A DNA stretch of 64,000 nucleotides from Aporhodopirellula aestuarii. GTDB lineage: Bacteria; Planctomycetota; Planctomycetia; Pirellulales; Pirellulaceae. This document shows, one piece after another, positions 28,687 to 37,600 of this stretch. Position 1 is the first letter of the stretch. Every line of letters begins with the position of its first letter. Where the stretch lies: contig NZ_JAMQBK010000060.1 of assembly GCF_023701485.1 (NCBI RefSeq), positions 1 to 64,000 of the forward strand, read 5' to 3'. A model generated the notes under the pieces. It searched no databases, was not told the DNA's origin, and saw only the letters and a program-made list of their open reading frames with translations. The translations under genes were made by a program, and so were the position numbers.

Positions 28687-29079
28687 GTGGGAAAAAACAG
28701 CGTCAATCCGTTCTCGATCAGCACCGCCGCCCCTTTGGAGAAAGGAGTTTTCGCTGACCAGGCGATTCTCAAGCGTCGTGGGTTCCTATTTCGGGTGATT
28801 GTATTCGAAAATCCCTTCACTGGGACACTTACGTACAGTGGATGGTGGTTTCGCCAAACAATCGAAATTGACGGGCAATCGTGCTGGTTTCAGATCAGCT
28901 GGCTGAAGATCCACTCGCGTTTTGAATTCCGTCTTCCCGAAACGATCAAGGTCGATCCCAAGTGGGGGGACCCTGACGACCGGAACATGGTCGTCGAGAT
29001 CAACTTTTCGCGAGGGCTGACGATCCGTCGTTTTCGAATCTGGCTGGCAGGCCGAATCCTGTACGACGAAATCAACTAG
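28687..29079 (+). CDS. Small hypothetical protein
   Basis: 130 aa from a GTG at 28687. No signal peptide or membrane helix. It is rich in Trp, Phe and Arg, with alternating hydrophobic residues (GWWFRQTIEIDGQSCWFQIS) that suggest a small all-beta fold. It ends with LAGRILYDEIN. It is divergent from the glycine-rich protein gene and convergent with gyrB. No family recognised. Confidence 0.6.
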   Translation: MGKNSVNPFSISTAAPLEKGVFADQAILKRRGFLFRVIVFENPFTGTLTYSGWWFRQTIEIDGQSCWFQISWLKIHSRFEFRLPETIKVDPKWGDPDDRNMVVEINFSRGLTIRRFRIWLAGRILYDEIN

Positions 29080-29215
29080 CAAACGGTCGAAAACTCTCCG
29101 CGGGTGAGCCAATCGTTTCAATTCCATACCCGCGAGCATTCAGAACGGTCGCGCGGTGGGACGAAAACACACAGCCCCCTTAACTCTTCGGGGCCGAATT
29201 ATCTCCCGGTCAGAA

Positions 29216-31840
29216 TCAAACGTCGAGGTTGCGGACATCGAGGGCATGCGTTTCGATGAATTCTCGTCGCGGCTCGACTTTGTCCCCCATCAGCAAACGG
29301 AACATTTCGTCTGCGGCGCCGGCATCTGAAAGATTGACCCGAATGAGCGTCCGGTTGGCGGGATCCAGGGTCGTTTCGCGAAGTTCTTCCGCGTTCATTT
29401 CACCAAGACCTTTAAAGCGCGTCACCGAGAGTCCCTTTTCCCCCGCCGCACGTATTTCCGGCAACAGGGCACGCAAATCTTCCATCGGTCGGCGGATATC
29501 TTCGCCGCGGATCAATTCGAATCGCGGTGTCGTGGATCCGGTACGGTCAGCAGGGATGAGATCATCCAACCCGAAACCGAGCGGCTGCAGGTCTTTGAGT
29601 CCACTGTTGATCGTTCGCACCTCGTGCAATTCGGTCAGGTGTGCGACAACCCGTTCCTCGGGCTCCGAGTCCGCTTTGCTGGCTGCGACTACCGAATCGG
29701 GACCGACTTCGCCATCACTCGCTTCAGCATTTTCTGTCTGAAGATCTTCCTCAATGTCCAAGTGGGCGCCGCGCTCGGTCAGGAACTGCTCGACTTCTTC
29801 GAGCGTGTGGAACCAGTGTTCTTCGCCTTGGAAAGTCACCAGGAAGGTCGGCAATTTGCCGGCGACCGGGTCGAATCGCATCGCATGAACTCGCAAACTG
29901 ACGCCACGTCGTTCAAGGGCGAGCACGGCATCTTCCATGCTCGCGAGCGCGTCGGCGAGAGCCCGCATTTTGTCGGCTTCCACACGTCGTCCGTCTTCGG
30001 CTTCGAAGATGGTGTCGTTGATACCGCGATCGAGCAACTGAGACTTCATCTCTTCTTCGCTCTGCACGTAGTAGCGTGTTTTCCCGTGCGAAACGCGGAA
30101 CAACGGAGGTTGGGCGACATAGACATGTCCGGAGGCCACCAACTGATACATTTGCCGGTAAAAGAAACACAGCAACAGCGTACGGATGTGACTGCCATCG
30201 ACGTCCGCGTCAGTCATGATGATGACTTTGTTGTACCGACGACGCGTCAGGTCTTGATCGACACCGATCCCGGTCCCGATCGCCTGAATCATCGACTGGA
30301 CTTCTTCGTTGGCAAGCACCTTGTCTTCGCGACTCTTGTACGCGTTGATGATCTTACCGCGGAGTGGCAGGATCGCTTGAAACTCGCGCATTCGTCCACC
30401 CTCGGCTGACCCGCCTGCCGAATCACCTTCGACCAGATAGACTTCGCATTCTTCCATCTTTTTGGAAATGCAATCTCTCAGCTTGCCGGGCAATCCACCC
30501 CCGCCGAGCGCATCTTTTCGCTTGCGAAGTTGATCCTTCGCTTTGCGGGCTGCCTCACGTGCCTCAGCAGCGAGCAATCCCTTACGAACAATTGTTTTGG
30601 CGACCTTCGGGTTTTCTTCGAGGTATTTCGCCAACGCTTCGCCAACGCCGCTGGTCACGATGCCGTCGACTTCGCCGTTGCCGAGCTTTGTCTTGGTTTG
30701 CCCTTCGAACTGTGGATGAGGCACCCGGACGCTGATAACGGCGGTCAACCCTTCTCGGAAGTCGTCTCCGGTCGGAGTGGTGGCCTTAAACAACCCCTCT
30801 TTCTTGCCGTAGTTATTAAGCGTCCGAGTCAGTGCGGAGCGATACCCCGAAACGTGTGTCCCACCCTCGGTCGTGTGAATGTTATTGACGTATGACTGCA
30901 CCGTGTCGGTGAATTCAGTCGTGTACTGCATCGCGATATCGTACTCGACCCCATCTCGGTGCCCGACGATATGGATGACGTCGGGATGCAACGCATCGCT
31001 AGCGCGGTTGAGATGCTGAACGAACTCAACGATGCCTTGGTTGTACTGGAAATCCCCGCCTTCGCCGTTGCGTTCGTCGAGGAACTTGATCCGCACGCCA
31101 CTGTTGAGGAACGCGAGTTCCTGCAATCGTTTTAGCAACGTGTCGTAGACGTACTTGGTCGTCGTGAAGATCTGGCTGTCGGCTTTGAAAGTCGTCTTGG
31201 TACCGGTCTTCTTGGTCGCTCGACCTTTCTTGACAGGACCGGTCGGGACACCTCGCTCGTATTCCTGGGTCCAGGTGAACCCGTCACGGCTGACCTCCAC
31301 TTCAGCCCACTGACTGAGGAAGTTCACCACCGTCACACCGACGCCGTGCAGACCGCCGGACGTTTGATAGGCCCCTTTCTCGAACTTGCCCCCGAACTTG
31401 AGCACCGTCATCACACCTTCTAGGGTGCTGACCTCACGGTCCAACTCTTCGGACAACTGATCGTGTCGGGTGACCGGGATTCCACGGCCATCATCTTCGA
31501 CGGTAACGCTGCCGTCGGTGTGCACGACGACCGACACCGCTTTGGCAAAACCCGCCATCGCCTCATCAATCGAATTATCGACAACTTCGTAGACGAGGTG
31601 GTGCAGGCCGCGTGAAAACGTATCCCCGATGTACATACTCGGGCGTTCGCGAACGTGCTCGAGGTCCGAGAGGTGCTGGAGATCCTTGTCGGTGTAGTTG
31701 GAGTTCGCCGACACAGGCACATAAGCCTCCTCGTTCTCGGCACCCGTCGGCGGCGAAACGGCCACGCCGGCCTCATCCGTCACGGGGACATCCGGGGTCG
31801 ATTCAGGATTGGAAGGATCAGAAGAGGAAGAGTCGCTCAT
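29216..31840 (-). CDS. gyrB: DNA gyrase subunit B
   Basis: 874 aa from the ATG at 31840. It supplies the ATPase and TOPRIM parts of gyrase, which introduces negative supercoils. The order is: a Ser/Pro/Glu-rich 50-residue N-terminal extension, the GHKL ATPase (LEHVRERPSMYIGDT, VVDNSIDEA, DGRGIPV, GLHGVGVTVVN), then TOPRIM (YLVEGDSAGGSA, MTDADVDGSHIRTLL) and the C-terminal FKGLGEMN motif. A stretch of roughly 150-180 residues with an acidic linker sits between TOPRIM and FKGLGEMN, similar in place to the insert of proteobacterial GyrB. A TTG- or GTG-type start further upstream is possible but adds no conserved sequence. No gyrA is nearby. Confidence 0.95.
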   Translation of the reverse strand: MSDSSSSDPSNPESTPDVPVTDEAGVAVSPPTGAENEEAYVPVSANSNYTDKDLQHLSDLEHVRERPSMYIGDTFSRGLHHLVYEVVDNSIDEAMAGFAKAVSVVVHTDGSVTVEDDGRGIPVTRHDQLSEELDREVSTLEGVMTVLKFGGKFEKGAYQTSGGLHGVGVTVVNFLSQWAEVEVSRDGFTWTQEYERGVPTGPVKKGRATKKTGTKTTFKADSQIFTTTKYVYDTLLKRLQELAFLNSGVRIKFLDERNGEGGDFQYNQGIVEFVQHLNRASDALHPDVIHIVGHRDGVEYDIAMQYTTEFTDTVQSYVNNIHTTEGGTHVSGYRSALTRTLNNYGKKEGLFKATTPTGDDFREGLTAVISVRVPHPQFEGQTKTKLGNGEVDGIVTSGVGEALAKYLEENPKVAKTIVRKGLLAAEAREAARKAKDQLRKRKDALGGGGLPGKLRDCISKKMEECEVYLVEGDSAGGSAEGGRMREFQAILPLRGKIINAYKSREDKVLANEEVQSMIQAIGTGIGVDQDLTRRRYNKVIIMTDADVDGSHIRTLLLCFFYRQMYQLVASGHVYVAQPPLFRVSHGKTRYYVQSEEEMKSQLLDRGINDTIFEAEDGRRVEADKMRALADALASMEDAVLALERRGVSLRVHAMRFDPVAGKLPTFLVTFQGEEHWFHTLEEVEQFLTERGAHLDIEEDLQTENAEASDGEVGPDSVVAASKADSEPEERVVAHLTELHEVRTINSGLKDLQPLGFGLDDLIPADRTGSTTPRFELIRGEDIRRPMEDLRALLPEIRAAGEKGLSVTRFKGLGEMNAEELRETTLDPANRTLIRVNLSDAGAADEMFRLLMGDKVEPRREFIETHALDVRNLDV

Positions 31841-32007
31841 AAAACGGCGGCTGCTAGGCCGACCAACACGGACGAAATCACACGGAATAGGGGCCGGATT
31901 GTAGCAAAAATTCGGCCCGAGCGTGAGGCGTCTCCGCTGGTCTTTCACCAATCATCTCGACGATTTCGTCCCTTCCGCGACGAACGGTGACGCAAGCTTC
32001 CCGCGGC

Positions 32008-33789
32008 TCAGAATCCGCCGAAGGGGTCGGCACCGCCACCTCCGGAAGGCGCGAACGGGTCAACCGCTCCTCCACCTCCAAACGGGTCTGCGCCACCACC
32101 CCCGAATGGATCAGCTCCGCCGCCGCCAAACGGATCGACGGCTCCATCACCAAACGGATCGCCCGCTGCAGGTGTGTTGTTCTTGGATTTCTTGGCTTCC
32201 TCTGCCTTCATGGCTTCTTCTTCCTCTTCGCTCACCGGTTCGACTGCCGCCGGGAGGGTCGGCATATCAGCATTTGGATGCCGCAAACACTGGATCGCTC
32301 CTTTTTGATCGATGAGATACAAACGATCGCTAACGATGTTGGTCAGCAAGACTTCGGGACGGCAACTCGGCACCTGATGCACGACATGCCCATCGGCCGC
32401 GTCCAAAACAACCAAAGCGCCACTCAACGAGGAGGCATAGATGCGATCACCGATCACTCCCAACACCTTCGAGATGCCGCCAGCCAGCCGATCCCACAGA
32501 TCGTTTCCTGTTCCTGCCTCGACGCACATCAGATTGCCGTAAGTCGTGAGAAAAAGAACCTTTTCATCGAAAAAGATTGGCGAATCAAAAATCGGGTCTC
32601 CGGTGGGCCGGCTCCAAATCACTTCTCCAGAACGAGTCGCACGGAGGCCGTAAATCTGGCCAGCCGCCGAACCAAAGAAAAACCGACCGCCTGGTGCTGC
32701 TGCCGGGGCCCCACCTACAACTCCGTCGGTGTTCAAACGGAATTGGATCTCAGGCTCGCCAGTGGCCTCCATCACGTAGACGAAACCTTTTGAGGTTCCC
32801 CACGCTAATTTCTGTTGCCCCATTGCCAACGCGGGCGGAGACAATGAATCACCTGAAACAATTTCTGCAAACACATCGCGGTGTTCGTTATCGAGCGGGT
32901 ATCCGACCACTCGACCTCCCACCGAAGGGATGACCGCCCAAGCTCCGCAATGACGGGGGCCACGCATCGGGACATATCGCAATCCAATGACCCCAAATAC
33001 CTCGCCATTGACGACATCCATCTTGATCAGATCGCTGCCGTTAACGACTGTCAAAAACTTGTCGTCCACCCCCAGACCACGGTAGCCGCGAACGCGATCT
33101 CCCACACGCCGCAACCACACGATTTCGCCGGTTTCCGCATCCCGGCATTCGACGGTTCCGTCGTCCGAGAGCGTGTACATCCGGATCGCAGGCACATCAC
33201 GAGAACTGATCTCAGCATCAATCCCGCGCAGCTTCAGCCGTCGGATGTCATTCCGGGCTCGGCGTTCGGCTTCGGCACGATTGAGCAGTCCGCTGGTCGC
33301 AAAACTCGCACGTCCTCCAAATGTCATCCGATCCAACATCGATCCGGTCGCCGACTTCTTCTGCACCGATGTCAGCGATTCGCCTTCGGGAGCATCGGGA
33401 ACCTCGAGGAGATATCTCGCATAAACCGTTTTTTCGACCGGTTTCTCGATTTTGCTGTCTTTTGCGTCGTCGGTTTTCGCGTCTTTCTCTGCGGGAACTT
33501 TGTCCACCACCTCGACAAACTGTTTGGCCAGTTCGTTGTGGACCACGATCGTGTGATCAACGATGGACTGGGTGCCCGCCGGTACGCTTAAAAGCCGTCG
33601 CCATGCCTGAACGAGCCCCACTCGCTCCATATCATTTGGCGATAGTACGCTGGGTTCCCCTGCGGAAATCGACCGTTGACCGGCAACACCGACCACCACA
33701 AACGAGAAAAACACCGCCAATGCGGCGACCGAAAGCCCGCGGGACGAAATACGTGAATTGACCGAATGCGACTGGAGGACGCGATTCAT
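32008..33789 (-). CDS. Exported PQQ-like beta-propeller protein with DPFGGGG repeat tail
   Basis: 593 aa from the ATG at 33789. A signal peptide or anchor spans about residues 18-40. The middle (about 180-520) is a propeller of the PQQ-enzyme-repeat type, with blades such as VECRDAETGEIVWLRRV, GEVIWSRPTGDPIFDSP and GNDLWDRLAGG. No dehydrogenase active-site cluster is evident, so it is more likely a binding or scaffold protein. The last 60 residues carry repeats of the type ADPFGGGG, which looks like a flexible surface tail. A perfect 15-base palindrome lies 44 bases upstream of the start. Confidence 0.86.
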   Translation of the reverse strand: MNRVLQSHSVNSRISSRGLSVAALAVFFSFVVVGVAGQRSISAGEPSVLSPNDMERVGLVQAWRRLLSVPAGTQSIVDHTIVVHNELAKQFVEVVDKVPAEKDAKTDDAKDSKIEKPVEKTVYARYLLEVPDAPEGESLTSVQKKSATGSMLDRMTFGGRASFATSGLLNRAEAERRARNDIRRLKLRGIDAEISSRDVPAIRMYTLSDDGTVECRDAETGEIVWLRRVGDRVRGYRGLGVDDKFLTVVNGSDLIKMDVVNGEVFGVIGLRYVPMRGPRHCGAWAVIPSVGGRVVGYPLDNEHRDVFAEIVSGDSLSPPALAMGQQKLAWGTSKGFVYVMEATGEPEIQFRLNTDGVVGGAPAAAPGGRFFFGSAAGQIYGLRATRSGEVIWSRPTGDPIFDSPIFFDEKVLFLTTYGNLMCVEAGTGNDLWDRLAGGISKVLGVIGDRIYASSLSGALVVLDAADGHVVHQVPSCRPEVLLTNIVSDRLYLIDQKGAIQCLRHPNADMPTLPAAVEPVSEEEEEAMKAEEAKKSKNNTPAAGDPFGDGAVDPFGGGGADPFGGGGADPFGGGGAVDPFAPSGGGGADPFGGF

Positions 33790-33832
33790 GGAAAGGATCC
33801 AAAGATCGGTGTGAATAGGAGAGAAGGCAGGA

Positions 33833-33847
33833 TTCGTGCAGCACGAA
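33833..33847. promoter_or_regulatory. 15-base palindrome upstream of the PQQ-propeller gene
   Basis: TTCGTGC and GCACGAA are perfect complements around a single central base. The element sits 43 bases before the start codon of the minus-strand propeller gene and 183 bases before the divergent DJ-1 gene, so it could be an operator for either. No known regulator is implied. Confidence 0.3.
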
Positions 33848-34030
33848 CGCAAAACCATGATAGTCGATGCCAGTGAGAAACGCCAAAATATTCACTCAGA
33901 CTTGGTCAACTCCCGACGACAATCCGGTAAGCTGATTTGATTCCGCGTCGACTTGATCGCATTTTGTACACTGCCTTGAGTCTGTCGAACGCACCACCCT
34001 TTTTGCTGAAAAACACGTCCCGGAACGGAA

Positions 34031-34615
34031 ATGGCACGCACAGGAAAGAAAATATTGATGATCGTCGGCGACTTCGTAGAGGATTACGAAGCGATGGTGC
34101 CCTACCAGATGCTGCTAATGCTCGGTCACGAAGTCTCCACGGTTTGCCCAGGCAAACGCCCAGGCGATACCGTCGCCACGGCAATCCACGACTTTGAGGG
34201 TCATCAGACGTACACAGAAAAGCCGGGTCACCGATTTGCCATCAACGCGGAATTTGCCTCCGCCGACCCGGCCGCCTTCGATGCGCTGATCATCCCAGGC
34301 GGGCGGGCACCGGAGTATCTGCGGCTCGATCCGCAGGTCCTCAACATGGTCCGTCACTTCGCCGAAACATCCAAACCGCTCGCCGCTATTTGCCACGGCC
34401 CACAAATTCTTGTCGCCGCAGGCGTTCTGGCAGGACGCGAATGCAGCAGCTATCCAGCCGTCGCACCCGAAATCACCGCAGCAGGCGGGAAATACATGAC
34501 ACCGGGTGAAGGACTCGACACCGCTCACGTGGAGGGCAACCTCGTCACCGCACCGGCATGGCCCGCCCACCCGGCGTGGATTCGAGAGTTCCACAAATTG
34601 CTTGAGACCGCTTAA
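34031..34615 (+). CDS. DJ-1/PfpI family protein (class I glutamine amidotransferase-like)
   Basis: 194 aa. The nucleophile elbow [11 protein letters not shown] places Cys121 and His122 in the PfpI arrangement, and the FVEDYE segment supplies the acidic partner near residue 17. PGGRAPEYL near 89-97 is another family motif. Members act as glyoxalases, deglycases, chaperones or proteases, and the sequence alone cannot choose. It lies 28 bases before the von Willebrand A gene on the same strand. Confidence 0.92.
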   Translation: MARTGKKILMIVGDFVEDYEAMVPYQMLLMLGHEVSTVCPGKRPGDTVATAIHDFEGHQTYTEKPGHRFAINAEFASADPAAFDALIIPGGRAPEYLRLDPQVLNMVRHFAETSKPLAAICHGPQILVAAGVLAGRECSSYPAVAPEITAAGGKYMTPGEGLDTAHVEGNLVTAPAWPAHPAWIREFHKLLETA

Positions 34616-34643
34616 ATGAAGTAACCGCGATGAGCGATATTCC

Positions 34644-36356
34644 ATGAACGCTCCCGAACCGAACGGCTTTTCTGACCCGGACGCCATCAATCCGGGCGAG
34701 ACGAGCCAAACCACGGACAACCAAAGGGCGATCATTCTTCACGAACTGATCCGCGTTCGGCGTGAAGCGGAAGCCGCTCGTCTGGAAGCCCAAGCAACCC
34801 GTCTGGATGCTTCGGCCGAACAACTTCAATGTCTGCTCAGACGGCTTGATGCCGGAGAATCGATCCCTCCCGCGAAGCTCCTCGAGTTCGGTATCAGCGA
34901 CGTCAAGTCTCTCGGATCGCTTTCCCGCACTGCTTCAGCATCGATTGCTTCACCGGAACTCGCGTCAGACACCTCCCTCGGCGATCCGGCCACCTTCTCC
35001 ACGAACGCCCACGAGCAAGACGCTACATCGACGCCAACCGGTGCGGTTCATTCCAGTGATCCCCAACCTGACGTGCCTGAAGAAGGTCTCCCGCGATTCA
35101 ACAGTTGGGATGCCATTCGCAGTGCACAACAGAAGTCCAGAGAATTTGTGCGGCCAGACAGCCCGCATCCCGCTGTCAGAGCGCCCCGAATGCTGCGGCG
35201 AACAGAACAAGACGGCAGTGAGACTCCTTTAGAAACGGGAACCGCGCCGGAATCGATCAATGACGGCAACCGTCAACACGTAAATGCACCGGAGAATTCG
35301 CTCGATCCCGATTCTAAAGAAATCGTTGACGACCGCGAGCTACTGGAGCCTGATCCCGATCCAAGTTCCGCTGAACCGGCCCTCCATCCGCCTCCCCTGA
35401 CCGACGTGGTGCTCGATGAAAACGAAGCACCACCACCTCGTCGACGACAATCCGTTGCGGTCATCGTCAGCGCCGTTGTGCATCTCGTCATTCTTATCTG
35501 CTTGGCGGGCTTTACTCTCACCAGTGTCATGCCCAAGGACCAAGTTGCTTTATCGGCCTCAGTCAGTGAAGCCAGCGAAGAGGCGATGGAAACGTTTCAA
35601 ATCGAAACGGTCCAACCGGCCGAAGATCCTTCCGAAACCACGCCGGATGAAACTCAGTACGAACTCGATCCACTCGGCGAAATGGCGGTCGTCGAAGTCA
35701 CGCCTGGTATCGCCGCCACAGCCTCCACACCGCCCCCGTCAACGCAGGCATTTCGCAGACCGACTGCTGCCTCCACGGCATCGCTGAAATCACTGAAATC
35801 CGATTCAAAAAGCAAGATGCAGTTTTGTGGCGTCGAAGGCGGTGGCAACCACTTTGTCTATCTCGTCGACAGTTCCGGGAGCATGGGCGAGGCTTTCATC
35901 TCCGCTCGGCGGGCTCTCATCGAGTCCATCGGCATGCTCACCGAATCACAGCGTTTCTATGTCATCTTTTTTGACGCCAAGTGTGACTTCATGCGTATTA
36001 CGCGGGCCGACCAGGATGAACCCCGAAGTGTCTACGCCACCTCTGAAAACAAACAACGACTCAAGAGCTGGGCGATGCGTGTGGAAATGGATCGCGGCAA
36101 AGCCCCTTACGAACCGCTGGAATACGCTCTCCAAAAGCTCAAACCCGACGTCATCTTCTTACTCTCCGACGGCGAGTTTCCGCAGGGTATCGAAGACCTG
36201 CTACAGGAGAAAAATCGGGTCACCAATCTGTTTGGTGACAGCAACCCGGTCAGCATCATTCACACGATCAGCTACCACAGTCGCGAAGGCGAAAGTCGCA
36301 TGCGACGCATCGCCGAAAACAACTTCGGCCAATACCGACACGTCCCCAAACCCTGA
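34644..36356 (+). CDS. Membrane-anchored von Willebrand factor A domain protein
   Basis: 570 aa. Residues about 28-70 form a charged coiled coil (RREAEAARLEAQATRLD), then about 190 residues of Ser/Pro/Glu-rich disordered sequence. A single membrane helix lies near 272-292 (VIVSAVVHLVILICLAGF). A further acidic linker follows, then a VWA domain from about 390, with the metal-site motif VDSSGSMG near 407-414 and DVIFLLSDGEFP further on. The helix places the VWA domain outside the cytoplasm and the coiled coil inside. The role is unknown; VWA domains bind partner proteins through a metal ion. It is probably co-transcribed with the DJ-1 gene upstream. Confidence 0.88.
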   Translation: MNAPEPNGFSDPDAINPGETSQTTDNQRAIILHELIRVRREAEAARLEAQATRLDASAEQLQCLLRRLDAGESIPPAKLLEFGISDVKSLGSLSRTASASIASPELASDTSLGDPATFSTNAHEQDATSTPTGAVHSSDPQPDVPEEGLPRFNSWDAIRSAQQKSREFVRPDSPHPAVRAPRMLRRTEQDGSETPLETGTAPESINDGNRQHVNAPENSLDPDSKEIVDDRELLEPDPDPSSAEPALHPPPLTDVVLDENEAPPPRRRQSVAVIVSAVVHLVILICLAGFTLTSVMPKDQVALSASVSEASEEAMETFQIETVQPAEDPSETTPDETQYELDPLGEMAVVEVTPGIAATASTPPPSTQAFRRPTAASTASLKSLKSDSKSKMQFCGVEGGGNHFVYLVDSSGSMGEAFISARRALIESIGMLTESQRFYVIFFDAKCDFMRITRADQDEPRSVYATSENKQRLKSWAMRVEMDRGKAPYEPLEYALQKLKPDVIFLLSDGEFPQGIEDLLQEKNRVTNLFGDSNPVSIIHTISYHSREGESRMRRIAENNFGQYRHVPKP

Positions 36357-36362
36357 CGCGGA

Positions 36363-36383
36363 AGGGTTCCCGGCGGGGACCCT
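36363..36383. terminator. Possible hairpin between convergent genes
   Basis: Arms 36363-36371 and 36375-36383 pair over 9 bases with one G-T wobble and a 3-base loop. It begins 7 bases after the VWA gene stop. No T run follows, so it is only a weak terminator candidate that might serve both convergent genes. Confidence 0.25.
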
Positions 36384-36412
36384 CGACGCCGCTTCACTCA
36401 CCGCTGGGCGAA

Positions 36413-36440
36413 AACTACTCGGAGATAACTACTCGGAGAT
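36413..36440. repeat. 14-base perfect tandem duplication over a stop codon
   Basis: The unit AACTACTCGGAGAT occurs twice head to tail (36413-36426 and 36427-36440). Read on the minus strand it repeats the last codons and the TAG of the DUF3500-like gene (I-S-E-stop) just beyond the real stop. It looks like a slippage duplication that left the protein unchanged. Confidence 0.85.
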
Positions 36441-37535
36441 CGGCAGGTCGAAATCGCCCGTCAAGTCTCGGTAGAAACAGTGAATATGGTTCGCCGGATT
36501 TCCGGCCGGATCGGATTGAGTGTTTACGAATTCGATCAAGAATCGTTTGCCCGTGATTCGGTAGTAGTGACCAATGCCCGGTTCCATTGCTCCCGCCCAC
36601 GCGAATTGCACCTGATCCCAGCCGTCTTCTTGAATTTGCGCCCGTCGCGCTGCCGCGACCGGCCCCGCAGCAACATCGGTGTACGCCGAAATGAGATCTC
36701 GCAAAATGTCTTTTTGAGATTGATCGAGCTTCGCATATTCAATCCCCTTCGCAACCGTCACTTTCGGCTGTGGCTCTCCCGCGAAGCGCACCTCAGCGGG
36801 AGCCTCGTCGGCGATCACAGCGAGCTCTCGTTGCTCGTCCGACATTGCGTTGATGAGCTTGAACCCGAGTTGCTCTTCCAAGCTTAGCACGGCTGTCCCT
36901 TTGCCGAGCGTGACCGTCGTTTCATTCATCACGGTCGCTGGGTTTGACGCGAGAAACTGGGGCGTGCTGTCGAGGACTTCGTTACCGCGGCAAACGAAGT
37001 TGAGCGACAGATGGTGCCCCTCGAAACTGAGCCCCCATCGGCCCGCTGATTCATCGTCGACTGAACCTTCGCTTAACCCGCCGTCGCCACGTGGATCACC
37101 AAACAGCGTCACGAAGTAACGCTGCGGGTTGCGTTCCCATCGCCCCTTGCCGCCTTCCATTTCATTGAGCACTTCTTCGAGCAGCATGATCCGGTTGGCC
37201 TTGCTGTATCCCGCTTCACTGAGTGCGGCTCGCAACAATCGAAGTGCGGCGGTGCGTTGGGCATCGTTCATCTTGCCGAGCATCAGCCCCTTGCGTTCAT
37301 CCTTCGGGATGAAGTGCCAACCGACACGAGTGGGCGAGTCGAAGTCCTCCATCGTCAACTCTCGCTGAGAGTCATCGAGAGTCTCGAGATAAGCCACCGC
37401 AAACGTCTGCATCTGTTCGGCGGGTGATTGCCCAATTTTTAACCCAACGACGACAAGGCCGACTAAGCAAACGACAATCGGCGGAACCACACGCGCCAGC
37501 AGCGATGTGTTTTTATTAGCAGAGGGAGATGCCAT
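36429..37535 (-). CDS. DUF3500-like exported or anchored protein
   Basis: 368 aa. An N-terminal hydrophobic segment at about residues 15-34 looks like a signal or anchor. The rest follows the DUF3500 pattern: RVGWHFIPKDERKGLMLGKM, then RRYFVTLFGDP-like and WGLSFEGHHLSLNF segments, and a C-terminal FAWAGAMEPGIGHYYRI and NHIHCFYRDLTGDFDL. The function of this family is not established; conserved His residues near the end could bind a metal. It ends in the 14-base duplication described above. It lies 65 bases downstream of truB on the same strand. Confidence 0.82.
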   Translation of the reverse strand: MASPSANKNTSLLARVVPPIVVCLVGLVVVGLKIGQSPAEQMQTFAVAYLETLDDSQRELTMEDFDSPTRVGWHFIPKDERKGLMLGKMNDAQRTAALRLLRAALSEAGYSKANRIMLLEEVLNEMEGGKGRWERNPQRYFVTLFGDPRGDGGLSEGSVDDESAGRWGLSFEGHHLSLNFVCRGNEVLDSTPQFLASNPATVMNETTVTLGKGTAVLSLEEQLGFKLINAMSDEQRELAVIADEAPAEVRFAGEPQPKVTVAKGIEYAKLDQSQKDILRDLISAYTDVAAGPVAAARRAQIQEDGWDQVQFAWAGAMEPGIGHYYRITGKRFLIEFVNTQSDPAGNPANHIHCFYRDLTGDFDLPISE

Positions 37536-37600
37536 TGGACGGGAGACTCTCGATAGGAAGGAGGGAGGTGGGGGAGGCAGGCGTGCGTGGAGATTCTAGT

